This document shows, piece by piece, positions 44,705 through 54,252 of a DNA stretch of 64,000 nt. Each line of letters begins with the position of its first letter. The stretch's first letter is position 1. The stretch is taken from NCBI GenBank assembly GCA_902800925.1, contig CADCGD010000009.1, forward strand, positions 30,597 through 94,596, in the 5' to 3' direction. The stretch is from an uncultured Bacteroidales bacterium. GTDB lineage: Bacteria; Bacteroidota; Bacteroidia; Bacteroidales; Bacteroidaceae. The position numbers and the translations under genes are program-made. The notes below the pieces were generated by a model. The model worked only from the letters and a program-made list of their open reading frames with translations, did no database searches and was not told where the DNA came from.

Positions 44705-44745
44705 CACGAAATTAAAAAATAAGGATAAAAGCAAAAAGTAAAAAT

Positions 44746-46287
44746 ATGGCACAAGAAGATGTATTTAAGAAGATCGTGAGTCACTGTAAGGAGTATGGTT
44801 TTGTATTTCCCTCAAGTGAGATTTACGATGGTTTAGGAGCTGTTTATGACTATGGTCAGAACGGTGTTGAGTTGAAGAATAACATTAAGCAGTATTGGTG
44901 GAAAGCTATGACGATGTTGCACGAGAATATCGTGGGTATCGACAGCGCCATCTTTATGCACCCGACAATATGGAAGGCTTCTGGTCACGTGGATGCTTTC
45001 AACGATCCCTTGATTGATAACCGCGACTCTAAGAAGCGCTATCGTGCTGACGTGCTGATCGAGGACCAGATTGCCAAGTACGACGAGAAGATTCAGAAGG
45101 AAGTAGAGAAGGCTCGCAAGCGTTTCGGCGACAGCTTCGACGAGGCTAAGTATCTGGAGACTTCTGAGCGCGTGAAGGAGACCAAGGAGAAGCGCGACGC
45201 TCTGCATGCCCGCTATGCTGCTGCTATGCAGGGACCGGATCTCGACGAGCTGAAGCAGATCATCCTCGACGAGGAAATCGTTGACCCCATCAGCGGTACC
45301 AAGAACTGGACTGATGTTCGTCAGTTCAACCTGATGTTCGCTACGGAGATGGGTGCCAGCGCTGATGCCTCTATGAAGGTGTACCTGCGTCCTGAAACAG
45401 CTCAGGGTATTTTCGTGAACTACCTGAACGTACAGAAGACAGGCCGTATGAAGATTCCTTTCGGTATCGCCCAGATTGGTAAGGCTTTCCGTAACGAGAT
45501 TGTGGCTCGTCAGTTCATTTTCCGTATGCGTGAATTTGAGCAGATGGAGATGCAGTTCTTCGTACAGCCCGGCACAGAGCTCGAGTGGTTCCCCAAGTGG
45601 AAGGAGACTCGTATGAAGTGGCACCAGGCTCTGGGCTTCGGCGCCGAGAACTATCGTTTCCACGACCACGACAAGTTGGCTCACTATGCTAACGCCGCTA
45701 CCGATATCGAGTTTAAGATGCCGTTTGGCTTCAAGGAGGTAGAGGGTATCCACTCTCGTACCAACTTCGACTTGAGTCAGCACGAGAAGTACTCTGGCAA
45801 GAGCATCAAGTACTTCGATCCTCAGACCAATGAGAGCTATACTCCGTATGTCATCGAGACATCTATCGGTGTTGACCGCATGTTCCTGAGCATCATGTGC
45901 CACGCATTCGAGGAGGAAAAGCTCGAGAACGGCGAGACCCGCGTGGTCTTGAAGTTGCCCGCTGCCCTGGCTCCTGTGAAGTGCGCTGTGCTGCCTCTGG
46001 TTAAGAAGGATGGTCTGCCCGAGAAGGCTCGTGAGATTATCGACCAACTGAAGTTCCACTTCAACTGCCAGTACGATGAGAAGGATTCAATCGGTAAGCG
46101 TTATCGTCGTCAGGATGCCATTGGTACTCCTTACTGTGTAACGGTTGATCACGACACCCTCACCGATGGTTGTGTTACCCTGCGTTTCCGTGATACCATG
46201 GAGCAGGAGCGCGTGAAGATCAGCGACCTGAACAGCATTATCGAAGATAAGGTGAGCATTGCAAGCCTGTTGAAGAAATTACAGTAA
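44746..46287 (+). CDS. glyS: Glycyl-tRNA synthetase, single-chain type
   Basis: A 513-aa class IIa synthetase of the dimeric alpha2 type. Motif 1 region YDYGQNGVELKNNIKQYWW (about 28-46), the insertion domain with a charged coiled segment (AKYDEKIQKEVEKARKRFGD), motif 2 RPETAQGIFVNY and FRNEIVARQFIFRMREFEQMEMQ, and the C-terminal anticodon domain (CVTVDHDTLTDGCVTLRFRD) are all visible. Codon use is strongly biased. The FKBP gene begins 6 bp downstream. Confidence 0.95.
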   Translation: MAQEDVFKKIVSHCKEYGFVFPSSEIYDGLGAVYDYGQNGVELKNNIKQYWWKAMTMLHENIVGIDSAIFMHPTIWKASGHVDAFNDPLIDNRDSKKRYRADVLIEDQIAKYDEKIQKEVEKARKRFGDSFDEAKYLETSERVKETKEKRDALHARYAAAMQGPDLDELKQIILDEEIVDPISGTKNWTDVRQFNLMFATEMGASADASMKVYLRPETAQGIFVNYLNVQKTGRMKIPFGIAQIGKAFRNEIVARQFIFRMREFEQMEMQFFVQPGTELEWFPKWKETRMKWHQALGFGAENYRFHDHDKLAHYANAATDIEFKMPFGFKEVEGIHSRTNFDLSQHEKYSGKSIKYFDPQTNESYTPYVIETSIGVDRMFLSIMCHAFEEEKLENGETRVVLKLPAALAPVKCAVLPLVKKDGLPEKAREIIDQLKFHFNCQYDEKDSIGKRYRRQDAIGTPYCVTVDHDTLTDGCVTLRFRDTMEQERVKISDLNSIIEDKVSIASLLKKLQ

Positions 46288-46293
46288 TTAACG

Positions 46294-46899
46294 ATGAAGT
46301 TCAGAAATATCATCTGGTGTACACTGGCATTGTTAGCCCTTGCATCCTGCAAGGAGGAAAACGATGAGGTAGAAGAGTTCGCCAACTGGCAGAACGTCAA
46401 CGACACGTATTTCAGCAACTTGGTGTCAGAAACCCAGAGCAAGATAGACGAAGGACAGACGACATGGGCCTTGATGCCTTGCTATTCATATCCTGATAAC
46501 GGTATGACATTTGACTATAGCAGCTATGTCGTTGCAGAGAAACTGGAGCAGGGGAGTGGCACTACGTCACCCCTGCAGACTGACTCTGTGAAGGTGCACT
46601 ATGAAGGTCGATTGCTTCCCTCATACAGCTATCCGAAAGGTATGATTTTTGACCGTAGCTATGTGGGCGATTTTGACCCTGATTTAGCTACACCTACAAA
46701 GTTGTCTCTCAGTGGTGTCGTAAAGGGCTTCTCTACGGTACTGATGCGGATGCATCGAGGTGACCATTGGCGCATCTATATCCCTTACCAGTTAGGCTAT
46801 GGTAGTACGGCAAGGAGTAGTATACCTGCCTATAGCACACTGGTTTTCGATCTGCGCTTGGAAGACTTCTGGCGAAAAACACAGGGCGACAGAGAATAA
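46294..46899 (+). CDS. FKBP-type peptidyl-prolyl isomerase, lipoprotein
   Basis: A 201-aa lipoprotein (lipobox LASC, Cys19). The FKBP domain (about 95-195) shows VKVHYEGRLL, GVVKGFSTVLMRMHRGDHWRIYIP and YGSTARSSIPAYSTLVFDLRL. It helps proline-limited folding in the periplasm or outer membrane. It is co-transcribed with glyS. Confidence 0.9.
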   Translation: MKFRNIIWCTLALLALASCKEENDEVEEFANWQNVNDTYFSNLVSETQSKIDEGQTTWALMPCYSYPDNGMTFDYSSYVVAEKLEQGSGTTSPLQTDSVKVHYEGRLLPSYSYPKGMIFDRSYVGDFDPDLATPTKLSLSGVVKGFSTVLMRMHRGDHWRIYIPYQLGYGSTARSSIPAYSTLVFDLRLEDFWRKTQGDRE

Positions 46900-46920
46900 A
46901 AACGTACAAATATTTGGCCT

Positions 46921-47724
46921 ATGAAATACGCAGACTATATCCGGATTATTGAAATCGACTCGCTGTGGAGCGGTAAGAAACATATTGTATGGAATCTTGA
47001 CCCACATGTGAATATCCTTAGCGGTATTAATGGTGTGGGTAAGTCGACCATCTTGAACAAGGTGTTCCGTAGTGTCAATACTAATGGTGACCTGCAGAAC
47101 CACTTGCTCAAGGGTGTCCATCTGACGGTAGAGCCAGAGGATGCTACGCATATCCGTTACGATATCATTCGTTCGATGGACTCACCCATGCTCGACAATG
47201 AGACAATGAATCTGGTGGATTCGCGTATTTCATCGGCCCTTGACTTCCAACTATATCATCTTCAGCGAAAGTACCTGGACTATCAGGTGAACATCGGCAA
47301 TCGTATCATCAGCGCTTTGCAACAAGGTAACGCTGATGCTGCACAGGAATTGTCGAAACCCAAGACGCGTTTCCAAGATATTGTTGACGAGCTTTTTGAA
47401 GAGACGGGCAAGAAGATAGTACGAACAGAGAATGAAATCCGCTTCTCACAGATAGGCGAGACGCTGGTGCCCTACCAGTTGTCGTCAGGTGAGAAGCAGA
47501 TCTTGGCCATCTTGCTCACGGTGTTGGTGGAAGACCAGCAACCCTATGTGCTCTTTATGGACGAGCCGGAGGTAAGCCTGCATATAGAATGGCAGAAACG
47601 GTTGATTGATCTTGTCACGGAGATGAATCCAAACGTGCAGATTATTCTCACTACCCACTCGCCGGCAGTAATCATGAACGGGTGGCTTGACAAGGTAACA
47701 GAGGTGAGCGATATTACGATTTAG
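46921..47724 (+). CDS. AAA family ATPase, AriA-like partner of DUF4435
   Basis: A 267-aa SMC/ABC-type ATPase. Walker A GINGVGKST (35-43), signature LSSGEKQ (about 186-192), Walker B VLFMDEPEVSLH (about 210-221) and H-loop TTHSPA are all present, with a short helical insertion between. Together with the DUF4435 gene 23 bp downstream it forms the gene pair that defines the PARIS (AriA/AriB) defence system and related OLD-type systems. It is shorter than the AriA proteins I remember (over 400 aa), so it may be a minimal or housekeeping relative. Confidence 0.87.
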   Translation: MKYADYIRIIEIDSLWSGKKHIVWNLDPHVNILSGINGVGKSTILNKVFRSVNTNGDLQNHLLKGVHLTVEPEDATHIRYDIIRSMDSPMLDNETMNLVDSRISSALDFQLYHLQRKYLDYQVNIGNRIISALQQGNADAAQELSKPKTRFQDIVDELFEETGKKIVRTENEIRFSQIGETLVPYQLSSGEKQILAILLTVLVEDQQPYVLFMDEPEVSLHIEWQKRLIDLVTEMNPNVQIILTTHSPAVIMNGWLDKVTEVSDITI

Positions 47725-47745
47725 TTCATAGTTCATAATTCATTA
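47725..47745. repeat. Three heptamers before the DUF4435 start
   Basis: TTCATAG, TTCATAA, TTCATTA fill the spacer between the ATPase stop and the DUF4435 ATG (47748). They replace any recognisable ribosome-binding site. Confidence 0.7.
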
Positions 47746-47747
47746 TT

Positions 47748-48725
47748 ATGAGCAATCAGCTAAAGGATAATCTCAATTCGCAATACTTCGAGGCTGCCAA
47801 CCATTTGAAGTCGAAGCAGTCGAAAAGGAGAATCGTAGTCTATGTTGAGAGCTACGATGACATCTTCTTCTGGCGTACAGTGTTGTCGCGCTTCGAGAAC
47901 GAAAAACGTTACTTCGAGGTAATGCTGCCGTCACATAAGAAACTGGAGCGAGGCAAGAAGGCTGCTCTGATGGCAGGTCTGGGTGAAGCTATGATAGCCT
48001 GTGTCGATGCCGACTACGACTATCTGCTGCAAGGGGCTACGCAACAGTCTCGCAAGGTGCTGGACAACCCTTATGTCTTTCATACCTATGCCTACGCCAT
48101 TGAGAGTCTGCAATGCTATTCTCCTTCGTTGCATAATGTCTGTGTGGCAATCACGCTCAATGACCATCGCATCTTCGACTTTGAGAATTATCTTACCCAG
48201 TACTCTGAAGCTGTGTTCCCCTTGTTCGTCTGGTCGGTATGGGCTTATCGTTCGGGGGTTCACAACAAGTTCTCGCTATCCGATTTCAATCGCGTTGCTG
48301 ATCCGGGAGGTTTCGATGTTTTCAATCCTGCCCCTTCAATCATCCATCTGCGAAAGAAGGTCAATACCAAGGTACATCAGTTGCAGCAAGAATTTCCTAA
48401 TAACAAAGAGGAGTATCTACGAACGAAGGAGAGTATTCTGGCTTTAGGAGTCACTCCGCAAACCACCTATTTATATATACAAGGCCATCATCTCTTCGAT
48501 ACAGTTGTCTTACCTATATTAAATAAGGTGTGCAATCGTCTTCGTATGGAGCGTCAGGAGGAGATAGCGCGTACAGCACGGCACCATATGCAACGCCAAA
48601 ATGAGATGTCGTGCTATGAGCATTCATTGCTTGACATCCGTCAGACGCTGAAAAAGAACATGGGTTATATCCAGTCAGAGCAGTTCCGTCACATCCAACA
48701 GGATGTGGAGCGCTTTCTCACTTAA
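47748..48725 (+). CDS. DUF4435 (TOPRIM-like) protein, AriB-like
   Basis: A 325-aa protein. The TOPRIM-type acidic residues are visible: Glu34 in VVYVESYDDIFFW (30-42) and Asp87/Asp89 in CVDADYDYLL (85-94), then AIESLQCYSP. DUF4435 proteins such as AriB are toxic nucleases activated when the ATPase partner senses phage anti-restriction proteins. Whether this pair defends against phage is inference. Its stop overlaps the convergent trkH stop region (48722-48725). Confidence 0.86.
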   Translation: MSNQLKDNLNSQYFEAANHLKSKQSKRRIVVYVESYDDIFFWRTVLSRFENEKRYFEVMLPSHKKLERGKKAALMAGLGEAMIACVDADYDYLLQGATQQSRKVLDNPYVFHTYAYAIESLQCYSPSLHNVCVAITLNDHRIFDFENYLTQYSEAVFPLFVWSVWAYRSGVHNKFSLSDFNRVADPGGFDVFNPAPSIIHLRKKVNTKVHQLQQEFPNNKEEYLRTKESILALGVTPQTTYLYIQGHHLFDTVVLPILNKVCNRLRMERQEEIARTARHHMQRQNEMSCYEHSLLDIRQTLKKNMGYIQSEQFRHIQQDVERFLT

Positions 48726-50182
48726 TTATCTTTCCAGAAAGCGCGGGTAAACAGCACCAATACCGACATAATCTCCAGACGGCCAACCAACATCAGGAAG
48801 GAACAAATCCATTTGACGTGGTCGGGAAGACCGCTCCACGACATCTCCGGACCTATCTGCGTACCCAGCGTTGGACCCACATTGCTGATACAACTGAGGG
48901 CAATGGTGATGGCATTGGTGTTGTCGATGCCTGCCGCAATCATCAGCGTCGCCGTTAGTAAAATCATGATGGTAAAGATGGCAAAGAACGCTAGTAGGGT
49001 GCTCAGCTGGGAGTGGGGTACCGGTACACCATTAATCTTGACGGGTAGTACGGCATTGGGGTGTAGCAGCTTGTGGAACTCGTTGCGCAATACCTTCATT
49101 ATCATTACTGCACGGACGCACTTGAAACCTCCTGTGGTAGAACCAGAACAGGCACCTATAAACATCAGACATCCCAAAATTACCCACGTGATGTGAGGCC
49201 AGCGTGCTGCATCGTCGTTGAAGAGTCCTGTGGTTGTCAGGAACGATACCACTTGGAATAGGGCAGAACGTAGCGCACTTTCCAATCCATAACCGTTGCG
49301 GGTCATCAGCAGATACATAATCCAACAGGTTGCCGCTACGATGATAAAGATATACAGTTTAAATTCCGAACTTTTGAAGAGCACACCAGGACGTAGCTTG
49401 AAGATACTCATATAGAGCATCATGAAGTTGATACCTGCCAAGAACTGGAAGAGTACGCAGATATAGTCGATGGTTGCAGTATTGTAGTAGAGTATTGATT
49501 CGTTATGGGTAGCAAAACCTCCCGTAGCGGTGGTTGTCATCGCATAATTGATACTGTTGAACCAGTCCATACCTGCGGCATAGAAAGCCAGGATGCAGGC
49601 AATGGTCAGTCCCAGATAGACTGTCCAGATCCACTTGGCCATCGTTGATAGTCGCGGATGCATCTTTGAACGCATGGGTCCGGTAGCTTCAGCGGCAAAG
49701 ACTTTCACACTACCACTGCCCACCATAGACGGAAGGATGGCAATGGTGAAGAATACGATTCCCAAACCACCAATCCACTGTGTCTGTGTACGCCAATAGA
49801 GGGTGGCGTGTGGCATCGACTCTACGTCGTCAAGGATGGTCGCTCCCGTTGTGGAGAAACCCGACATGGTCTCAAAGAAAGCATCGGTAATACTGGGAAT
49901 ATAGCCGCTGATGATAAAGGGGAGCATGCCGAAGAGACTGAATATTACCCATGTAGAGGTCACTAGCAGGTAAGAGTCGCGACGACTGAGGTTGTTGTTG
50001 GCTTCGCTACCGAAATACTTCATGACAAAACCACAGCAGATGGTAAAGATAGCTGAAATAAGAAAGGCTACCAGATCGTCTTCCTTGTAGTAGAGGGACA
50101 CACCTGTACAGATGAGTAGCAGGGAACCCAACAGGAAGAGCAGTGAACCGATAATCTTATATATCAGCTTAAGATTTACCAT
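48722..50182 (-). CDS. trkH: Potassium uptake protein TrkH
   Basis: A 486-aa membrane protein of the Trk/Ktr family with about 10-12 hydrophobic segments and four pore-loop repeats (for instance SGFSTTGATIL, TTATGGFATHN, GGCSGSTTGGFK-type and SNVGPTLG near the C-terminus). It forms the K+ channel gated by the cytoplasmic TrkA ring. It overlaps trkA by 7 bp. Confidence 0.94.
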   Translation of the reverse strand: MVNLKLIYKIIGSLLFLLGSLLLICTGVSLYYKEDDLVAFLISAIFTICCGFVMKYFGSEANNNLSRRDSYLLVTSTWVIFSLFGMLPFIISGYIPSITDAFFETMSGFSTTGATILDDVESMPHATLYWRTQTQWIGGLGIVFFTIAILPSMVGSGSVKVFAAEATGPMRSKMHPRLSTMAKWIWTVYLGLTIACILAFYAAGMDWFNSINYAMTTTATGGFATHNESILYYNTATIDYICVLFQFLAGINFMMLYMSIFKLRPGVLFKSSEFKLYIFIIVAATCWIMYLLMTRNGYGLESALRSALFQVVSFLTTTGLFNDDAARWPHITWVILGCLMFIGACSGSTTGGFKCVRAVMIMKVLRNEFHKLLHPNAVLPVKINGVPVPHSQLSTLLAFFAIFTIMILLTATLMIAAGIDNTNAITIALSCISNVGPTLGTQIGPEMSWSGLPDHVKWICSFLMLVGRLEIMSVLVLFTRAFWKDN

Positions 50183-51534
50183 AGCACGTTGGCCTTAAAA
50201 AACTTCTCTACTTTCTTCAGATTCTGTTCGTGGCAGAACACCATGACAGAGTCACCGGCTTCTATCTGTGTGTTACCATTGACAAGGATACCTTGGTCGT
50301 GGCGCACCAGACCGCCAATGGTCACACCAAATGGGAGTCCCAGATCCTTGACGGCTTTTCTCGTGACACGAGAACCTTCGGCTGCAACAAATTCAGCGAC
50401 GTCGCTGTCAACCATCATCAACGAACGTACATTGGTGACGTCGGCGTCAAGCATCATTTGGTAGATATGTCCTGCTGCCAGTGTTTTCTTATTGATGATG
50501 GTGCCGATATCCAGACTCTCGGCCATCTCTACATAGTCCAGATTCTCTACCATTGCAATGGTCTTCCGAACACCTAGACGCTTAGCAGTTAGGCAGGCCA
50601 GAATATTGGCCTCGGCATTGTCGGTCAGCGCAACGAAGGCCTGTGTGCTCTGGATACCTTCGTCTTGCAGCAGACCAAGGTCACGACCATCTCCATGGAT
50701 AATCATCGTGTCAACATCATTGAGCAATTCGTTAAGACGCTCACAACGCTGCTCGTCAATCTCAATGATTTTGATGTTCATATAGTCGGGAGCTGTCAGC
50801 GCTACGCGTACAGCCGTCTTGCTGCCTCCCATGATAATCACGTTCTTCACGTCTGCATAGTGCTCCTTGCCGGAAATCTTGCGGATATAAGGAATATACT
50901 CGCGAGTGGTCATGAAGTAGGCGATATCGTTGACGCGTAGTTCGTCATTACCACCAGGAATAAGTGTCTCGTCAGCGCGTTTGATGGCGACAATATGGTA
51001 GGGGTCGTCAGGACCACAGAGAGTACGCAGGGGTTGGTTCAGTATCTCGCAGGTCTCACGCAGTTTGATGCCCAGCATAATGAGGGCACCGCCATGAACA
51101 TCCCAGCGCTGGCGCACCCATGACATCTTCAGTCCGTTGATAATGTCATTGGCAGCAAGTACCTCTGGGTAGATAAGCGAGTTGATGCCCATCTGTTCAA
51201 AGAACGACTTCAGGTTTGATGCCAGATATTCGTAGTTGTCAATGCGCGCTACAGTTTTCTTGGCTCCTAAGGCATGGGCTATCATGCAGGCATTCATGTT
51301 GCGACTCTCATCAGGCGTAACACCCACAAAGAGGTCGGCATGTTCCACACCAGCTTCCTTCAGGGTCTGAATGCTGTTGGGTGAACCGTGGAGCGTCATG
51401 ATGTCGTAACGACTCTCCAGACCAGTCAATCGGTCGATGTTGTCATCTATCAGAACACAATCTTGGTGGTCCTTAGACAATAGTTTCGACAGGTGTGTGC
51501 CTACAGCGCCTGCCCCGCCGATAATAATCTTCAT
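50176..51534 (-). CDS. trkA: Trk potassium transporter regulatory subunit TrkA
   Basis: A 452-aa cytoplasmic regulator with two RCK repeats. The first NAD-binding site is [16 protein letters not shown] (3-18); the second begins [17 protein letters not shown] (about 231-247). Each is followed by a TrkA-C domain. It overlaps dxs and trkH by 4 and 7 bp, so dxs-trkA-trkH are one operon. Confidence 0.94.
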   Translation of the reverse strand: MKIIIGGAGAVGTHLSKLLSKDHQDCVLIDDNIDRLTGLESRYDIMTLHGSPNSIQTLKEAGVEHADLFVGVTPDESRNMNACMIAHALGAKKTVARIDNYEYLASNLKSFFEQMGINSLIYPEVLAANDIINGLKMSWVRQRWDVHGGALIMLGIKLRETCEILNQPLRTLCGPDDPYHIVAIKRADETLIPGGNDELRVNDIAYFMTTREYIPYIRKISGKEHYADVKNVIIMGGSKTAVRVALTAPDYMNIKIIEIDEQRCERLNELLNDVDTMIIHGDGRDLGLLQDEGIQSTQAFVALTDNAEANILACLTAKRLGVRKTIAMVENLDYVEMAESLDIGTIINKKTLAAGHIYQMMLDADVTNVRSLMMVDSDVAEFVAAEGSRVTRKAVKDLGLPFGVTIGGLVRHDQGILVNGNTQIEAGDSVMVFCHEQNLKKVEKFFKANVLW

Positions 51535-53420
51535 GTCAGTTCTTGTATTGCTTTGATAATACCGTCTTTGTCGATGCCAACAATGGCTTGCAACTCTCTG
51601 ACTGTTCCGTGTTCAATAAACTTGTCGGGCAGACCTAGACGTTTGATGAAAGGACTATAGCCGTGGTCATTCATCCATTCCACGACGGCTGAACCCATTC
51701 CACCGTTGCGCACACCGTTCTCTACGGTAATAATATGCTTAAACTTGCGACCTACCTCATCGAGGATAGACTCGTCAAGTGGTTTTAGGAATCGCATGTC
51801 GTAATGGGCGACGCTTGCAGTGTTGCCAAGTTCAGCAATAGCCCTTGTTACGTTATTGCCTATTGGACCAATGCTCAAGACAGCCACATCTGTGCCATCC
51901 TTTATTTTGCGACCAGTGCCCACTTTTACCTCTTCGAATGGACAACGCCAGTCTTGCAACTCGCCACCACCTCGTGGATAACGAATTACAAAGGGACCCT
52001 TGTCGGGCAGTTGTGCTGTATACATCAGACGGCGCAATTCGTGTTCGTCCATAGGTGAACAGATGGTCAGATTGGGTACAGGTCTCAGTGCGGCCAAGTC
52101 GAAGGCACCATGGTGTGTTGGACCATCTTCGCCTACCAGTCCAGAACGATCAAAACAGAACACCACGTTCAGGTTCAGCAGCGCTACGTCGTGGATGATG
52201 TTGTCGTAGGCTCTTTGGGCAAAAGCACTATAAATGTTGCAGAAAGGGAGCAGACCGTCTTTAGCCATACCTCCAGAGAAGGTGACAGCATGCCCTTCAG
52301 CGATTCCTACGTCGAATGTTCTTTCCGGCATCTCCGCCATCATGATGTTCATCGAACAGCCGCTGGGCATGGCAGGTGTGACACCCACAATCTTCGGGTT
52401 CTGCTGTGCCAGCTCCAGTAGCGTGTGACCAAACACGTCCTGATATTTCTGTGGCTTTGTCGGGTCATCGTCAACGATACGCTCGCCAGTATCGGGATTG
52501 AACTTACCTGGTGCATGCCATGTCGTAACATCCTTCTCAGCAGGTGCGTAGCCGTGTCCCTTCTGTGTGTGCAGGTGTAAGATCTTGGGGCCTTTCATGT
52601 CCTTGATAGCACTGAGTATGCGCACCAACTCCTTCACATCGTGGCCGTCGAACGGACCAAAGTAGCGGATATTCATGCCGTCGAAGATGTTCTGCTGATG
52701 GGCAATGGCACTCTTGATGGCGTTTGACAGGCGTTGGATGCCTTTCTTGCGGTCATCATTCATCAAGCCCTTGCTATACAACCATCGTGTGGTCTTGAAT
52801 TTGATGGCATTATACGTTCTGTGCGTGTTCAGCCCCAGCAGATACTTCTGCATACCACCCACACTGCGGTCTATCGACATGTCATTGTCGTTCAGGATAA
52901 TCAGCAGATCGTTGGGACTCGACGAAACATTGTTCAGTCCTTCAAACGCCAGACCACCACTCAGTGCACCATCACCGATGACGGCTACCACATTGCGGTC
53001 TTTTCCTTCCAACTTTGCTGCTACGGCCATACCCAGTGCTGCAGAGATGCTATTCGATGCATGTCCGCAGGCAAAGGTGTCATATTCACTTTCAAAAGGG
53101 GAGGGGAACGGACGGATACCCCCTAATTTGCGGTTAGTACAGAACTGCTCGCGACGTCCTGTCAGTATCTTGTGGCCGTATGCCTGGTGACCTACGTCCC
53201 ATACAATTCTGTCTTCAGGTGTGTCGTAAACATAGTGTAAGGCTACCGTAATCTCTGCCACGCCTAAACTGGATGCCAGATGGCCGGGATTTACAGAGAG
53301 CTCCTTCACGATGTCCTCGCGAAGCTCCTGGCACACTTCTGGCAACTGGTCAACGCTTAGTTTGCGTAGGTCTGCAGGATATTGAATTTGGGCTAAAAGC
53401 CCATTATTCTGTGTTTCCAA
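51531..53420 (-). CDS. dxs: 1-deoxy-D-xylulose-5-phosphate synthase
   Basis: The TPP-dependent first enzyme of the MEP isoprenoid pathway. [25 protein letters not shown], the TPP motif [15 protein letters not shown] and the transketolase segment [13 protein letters not shown] are all present. The frame is open up to 53477, but the -7 box at 53455-53448 means translation must start later. No ATG is available; TTG at 53420 ([13 protein letters not shown], 629 aa) preceded by AAAGAAG is the best start. Confidence 0.92.
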   Translation of the reverse strand: METQNNGLLAQIQYPADLRKLSVDQLPEVCQELREDIVKELSVNPGHLASSLGVAEITVALHYVYDTPEDRIVWDVGHQAYGHKILTGRREQFCTNRKLGGIRPFPSPFESEYDTFACGHASNSISAALGMAVAAKLEGKDRNVVAVIGDGALSGGLAFEGLNNVSSSPNDLLIILNDNDMSIDRSVGGMQKYLLGLNTHRTYNAIKFKTTRWLYSKGLMNDDRKKGIQRLSNAIKSAIAHQQNIFDGMNIRYFGPFDGHDVKELVRILSAIKDMKGPKILHLHTQKGHGYAPAEKDVTTWHAPGKFNPDTGERIVDDDPTKPQKYQDVFGHTLLELAQQNPKIVGVTPAMPSGCSMNIMMAEMPERTFDVGIAEGHAVTFSGGMAKDGLLPFCNIYSAFAQRAYDNIIHDVALLNLNVVFCFDRSGLVGEDGPTHHGAFDLAALRPVPNLTICSPMDEHELRRLMYTAQLPDKGPFVIRYPRGGGELQDWRCPFEEVKVGTGRKIKDGTDVAVLSIGPIGNNVTRAIAELGNTASVAHYDMRFLKPLDESILDEVGRKFKHIITVENGVRNGGMGSAVVEWMNDHGYSPFIKRLGLPDKFIEHGTVRELQAIVGIDKDGIIKAIQELT

Positions 53421-53447
53421 AATAGTATTTACTTCTTTTATAGACCG

Positions 53448-53478
53448 CAAAGATACAACAAATCGTGCAAATATCAAA
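53448..53478 (-). promoter_or_regulatory. dxs-trkA-trkH promoter
   Basis: Minus strand -33 TTTG (53478-53475), 19 bp, -7 TATCTTTG (53455-53448). Confidence 0.82.
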
Positions 53479-53493
53479 ATAAAATCAAAAATT

Positions 53494-53525
53494 CTTGCAC
53501 ATTACATAAAAACTTCATATATTTG
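53494..53525 (+). promoter_or_regulatory. Promoter of the lplA-gcv operon
   Basis: -33 CTTG (53494-53497), 20 bp, -7 TATATTTG (53518-53525). It diverges from the dxs promoter. The 33-nt leader is too short for a glycine riboswitch. Confidence 0.75.
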
Positions 53526-53558
53526 CACAAAGTTTTCAACTACTGACCAGGACATTTT

Positions 53559-54251
53559 ATGATAAACATCACCTTACCAGAGGATTCTATTGCAAGAAGA
53601 CTGCCGTTCTATCTTGCAATGGAGGAATATGTCGCTCGTCAACAGTTGACTGATGACGCTTTCTTCCTCTGGCAGGTGGAGCCCAGTGTTATCTATGGGC
53701 GTAATCAGGTGGTTGAGAATGAGGTCAATCAGGAATACTGTCATGAGCATGGCATCCAGGTGTACCAAAGGAGGAGTGGGGGAGGGTGTGTCTATGCCGA
53801 CCGCGACAACCTGATGTTGTCGTATATTGCCAAAGAACAGCAGGTTGGCTTTGCCTTCAACCGTTTTGTCAATATGCTGTTGCTCGTCCTGCATAAGATG
53901 GGGATTGAGGCTACAGGAACCCGTCATAATGATATCATGATAGGCGACCGTAAAGTGTGTGGTACCGCTTGCAGAGTGACACCATATGGGTGTGTCGTCC
54001 ACAGCACCATGCTCTATGATACAAATATGCAACACATGCTTCAGGCTATCACACCCAGCAGGGAGAAACTGGCGAAGAATGGGGTGGAGAGTGTACGGCA
54101 ACGTATCACTCTGCTGAAAGACTATACCTCACTAAGCTTAGAAGAAATTAAGATGCTCATCATCCAGACTCTCTGCGACAAGGAGTATCAGTTGACAGAG
54201 GCTGATGTCTGTGCCATCGAAGAAATAGAAAACACTCAAATAGTAAAATAA
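53559..54251 (+). CDS. lplA: Lipoate-protein ligase
   Basis: A 230-aa LplA/BPL-family ligase that attaches lipoate to carrier lysines. RRSGGGCVYADRDNL (about 71-85) is the ligand loop and RKVCGTACR (about 131-139) holds the catalytic Lys. It lacks the C-terminal accessory domain of E. coli LplA. Its position at the head of the gcv operon indicates GcvH as substrate. Confidence 0.9.
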   Translation: MINITLPEDSIARRLPFYLAMEEYVARQQLTDDAFFLWQVEPSVIYGRNQVVENEVNQEYCHEHGIQVYQRRSGGGCVYADRDNLMLSYIAKEQQVGFAFNRFVNMLLLVLHKMGIEATGTRHNDIMIGDRKVCGTACRVTPYGCVVHSTMLYDTNMQHMLQAITPSREKLAKNGVESVRQRITLLKDYTSLSLEEIKMLIIQTLCDKEYQLTEADVCAIEEIENTQIVK

Positions 54252-54252
54252 A

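Noticed and set aside
44833-46059. 408-aa minus-strand frame opposite glyS
   Set aside because: Typical mirror of biased codons in a highly expressed gene; no motifs and no promoter.
46900-48725. Genomic island around the AAA/DUF4435 pair
   Set aside because: Neighbours are housekeeping genes, composition looks uniform, and no integrase, att repeat or tRNA target is present.
53421-53477. N-terminal extension of Dxs up to 53477
   Set aside because: The promoter -7 box (53455-53448) lies inside it, so it cannot be translated from the main transcript.
53526-53558. Glycine riboswitch before the gcv operon
   Set aside because: The leader is only about 33 nt and shows none of the aptamer structure.
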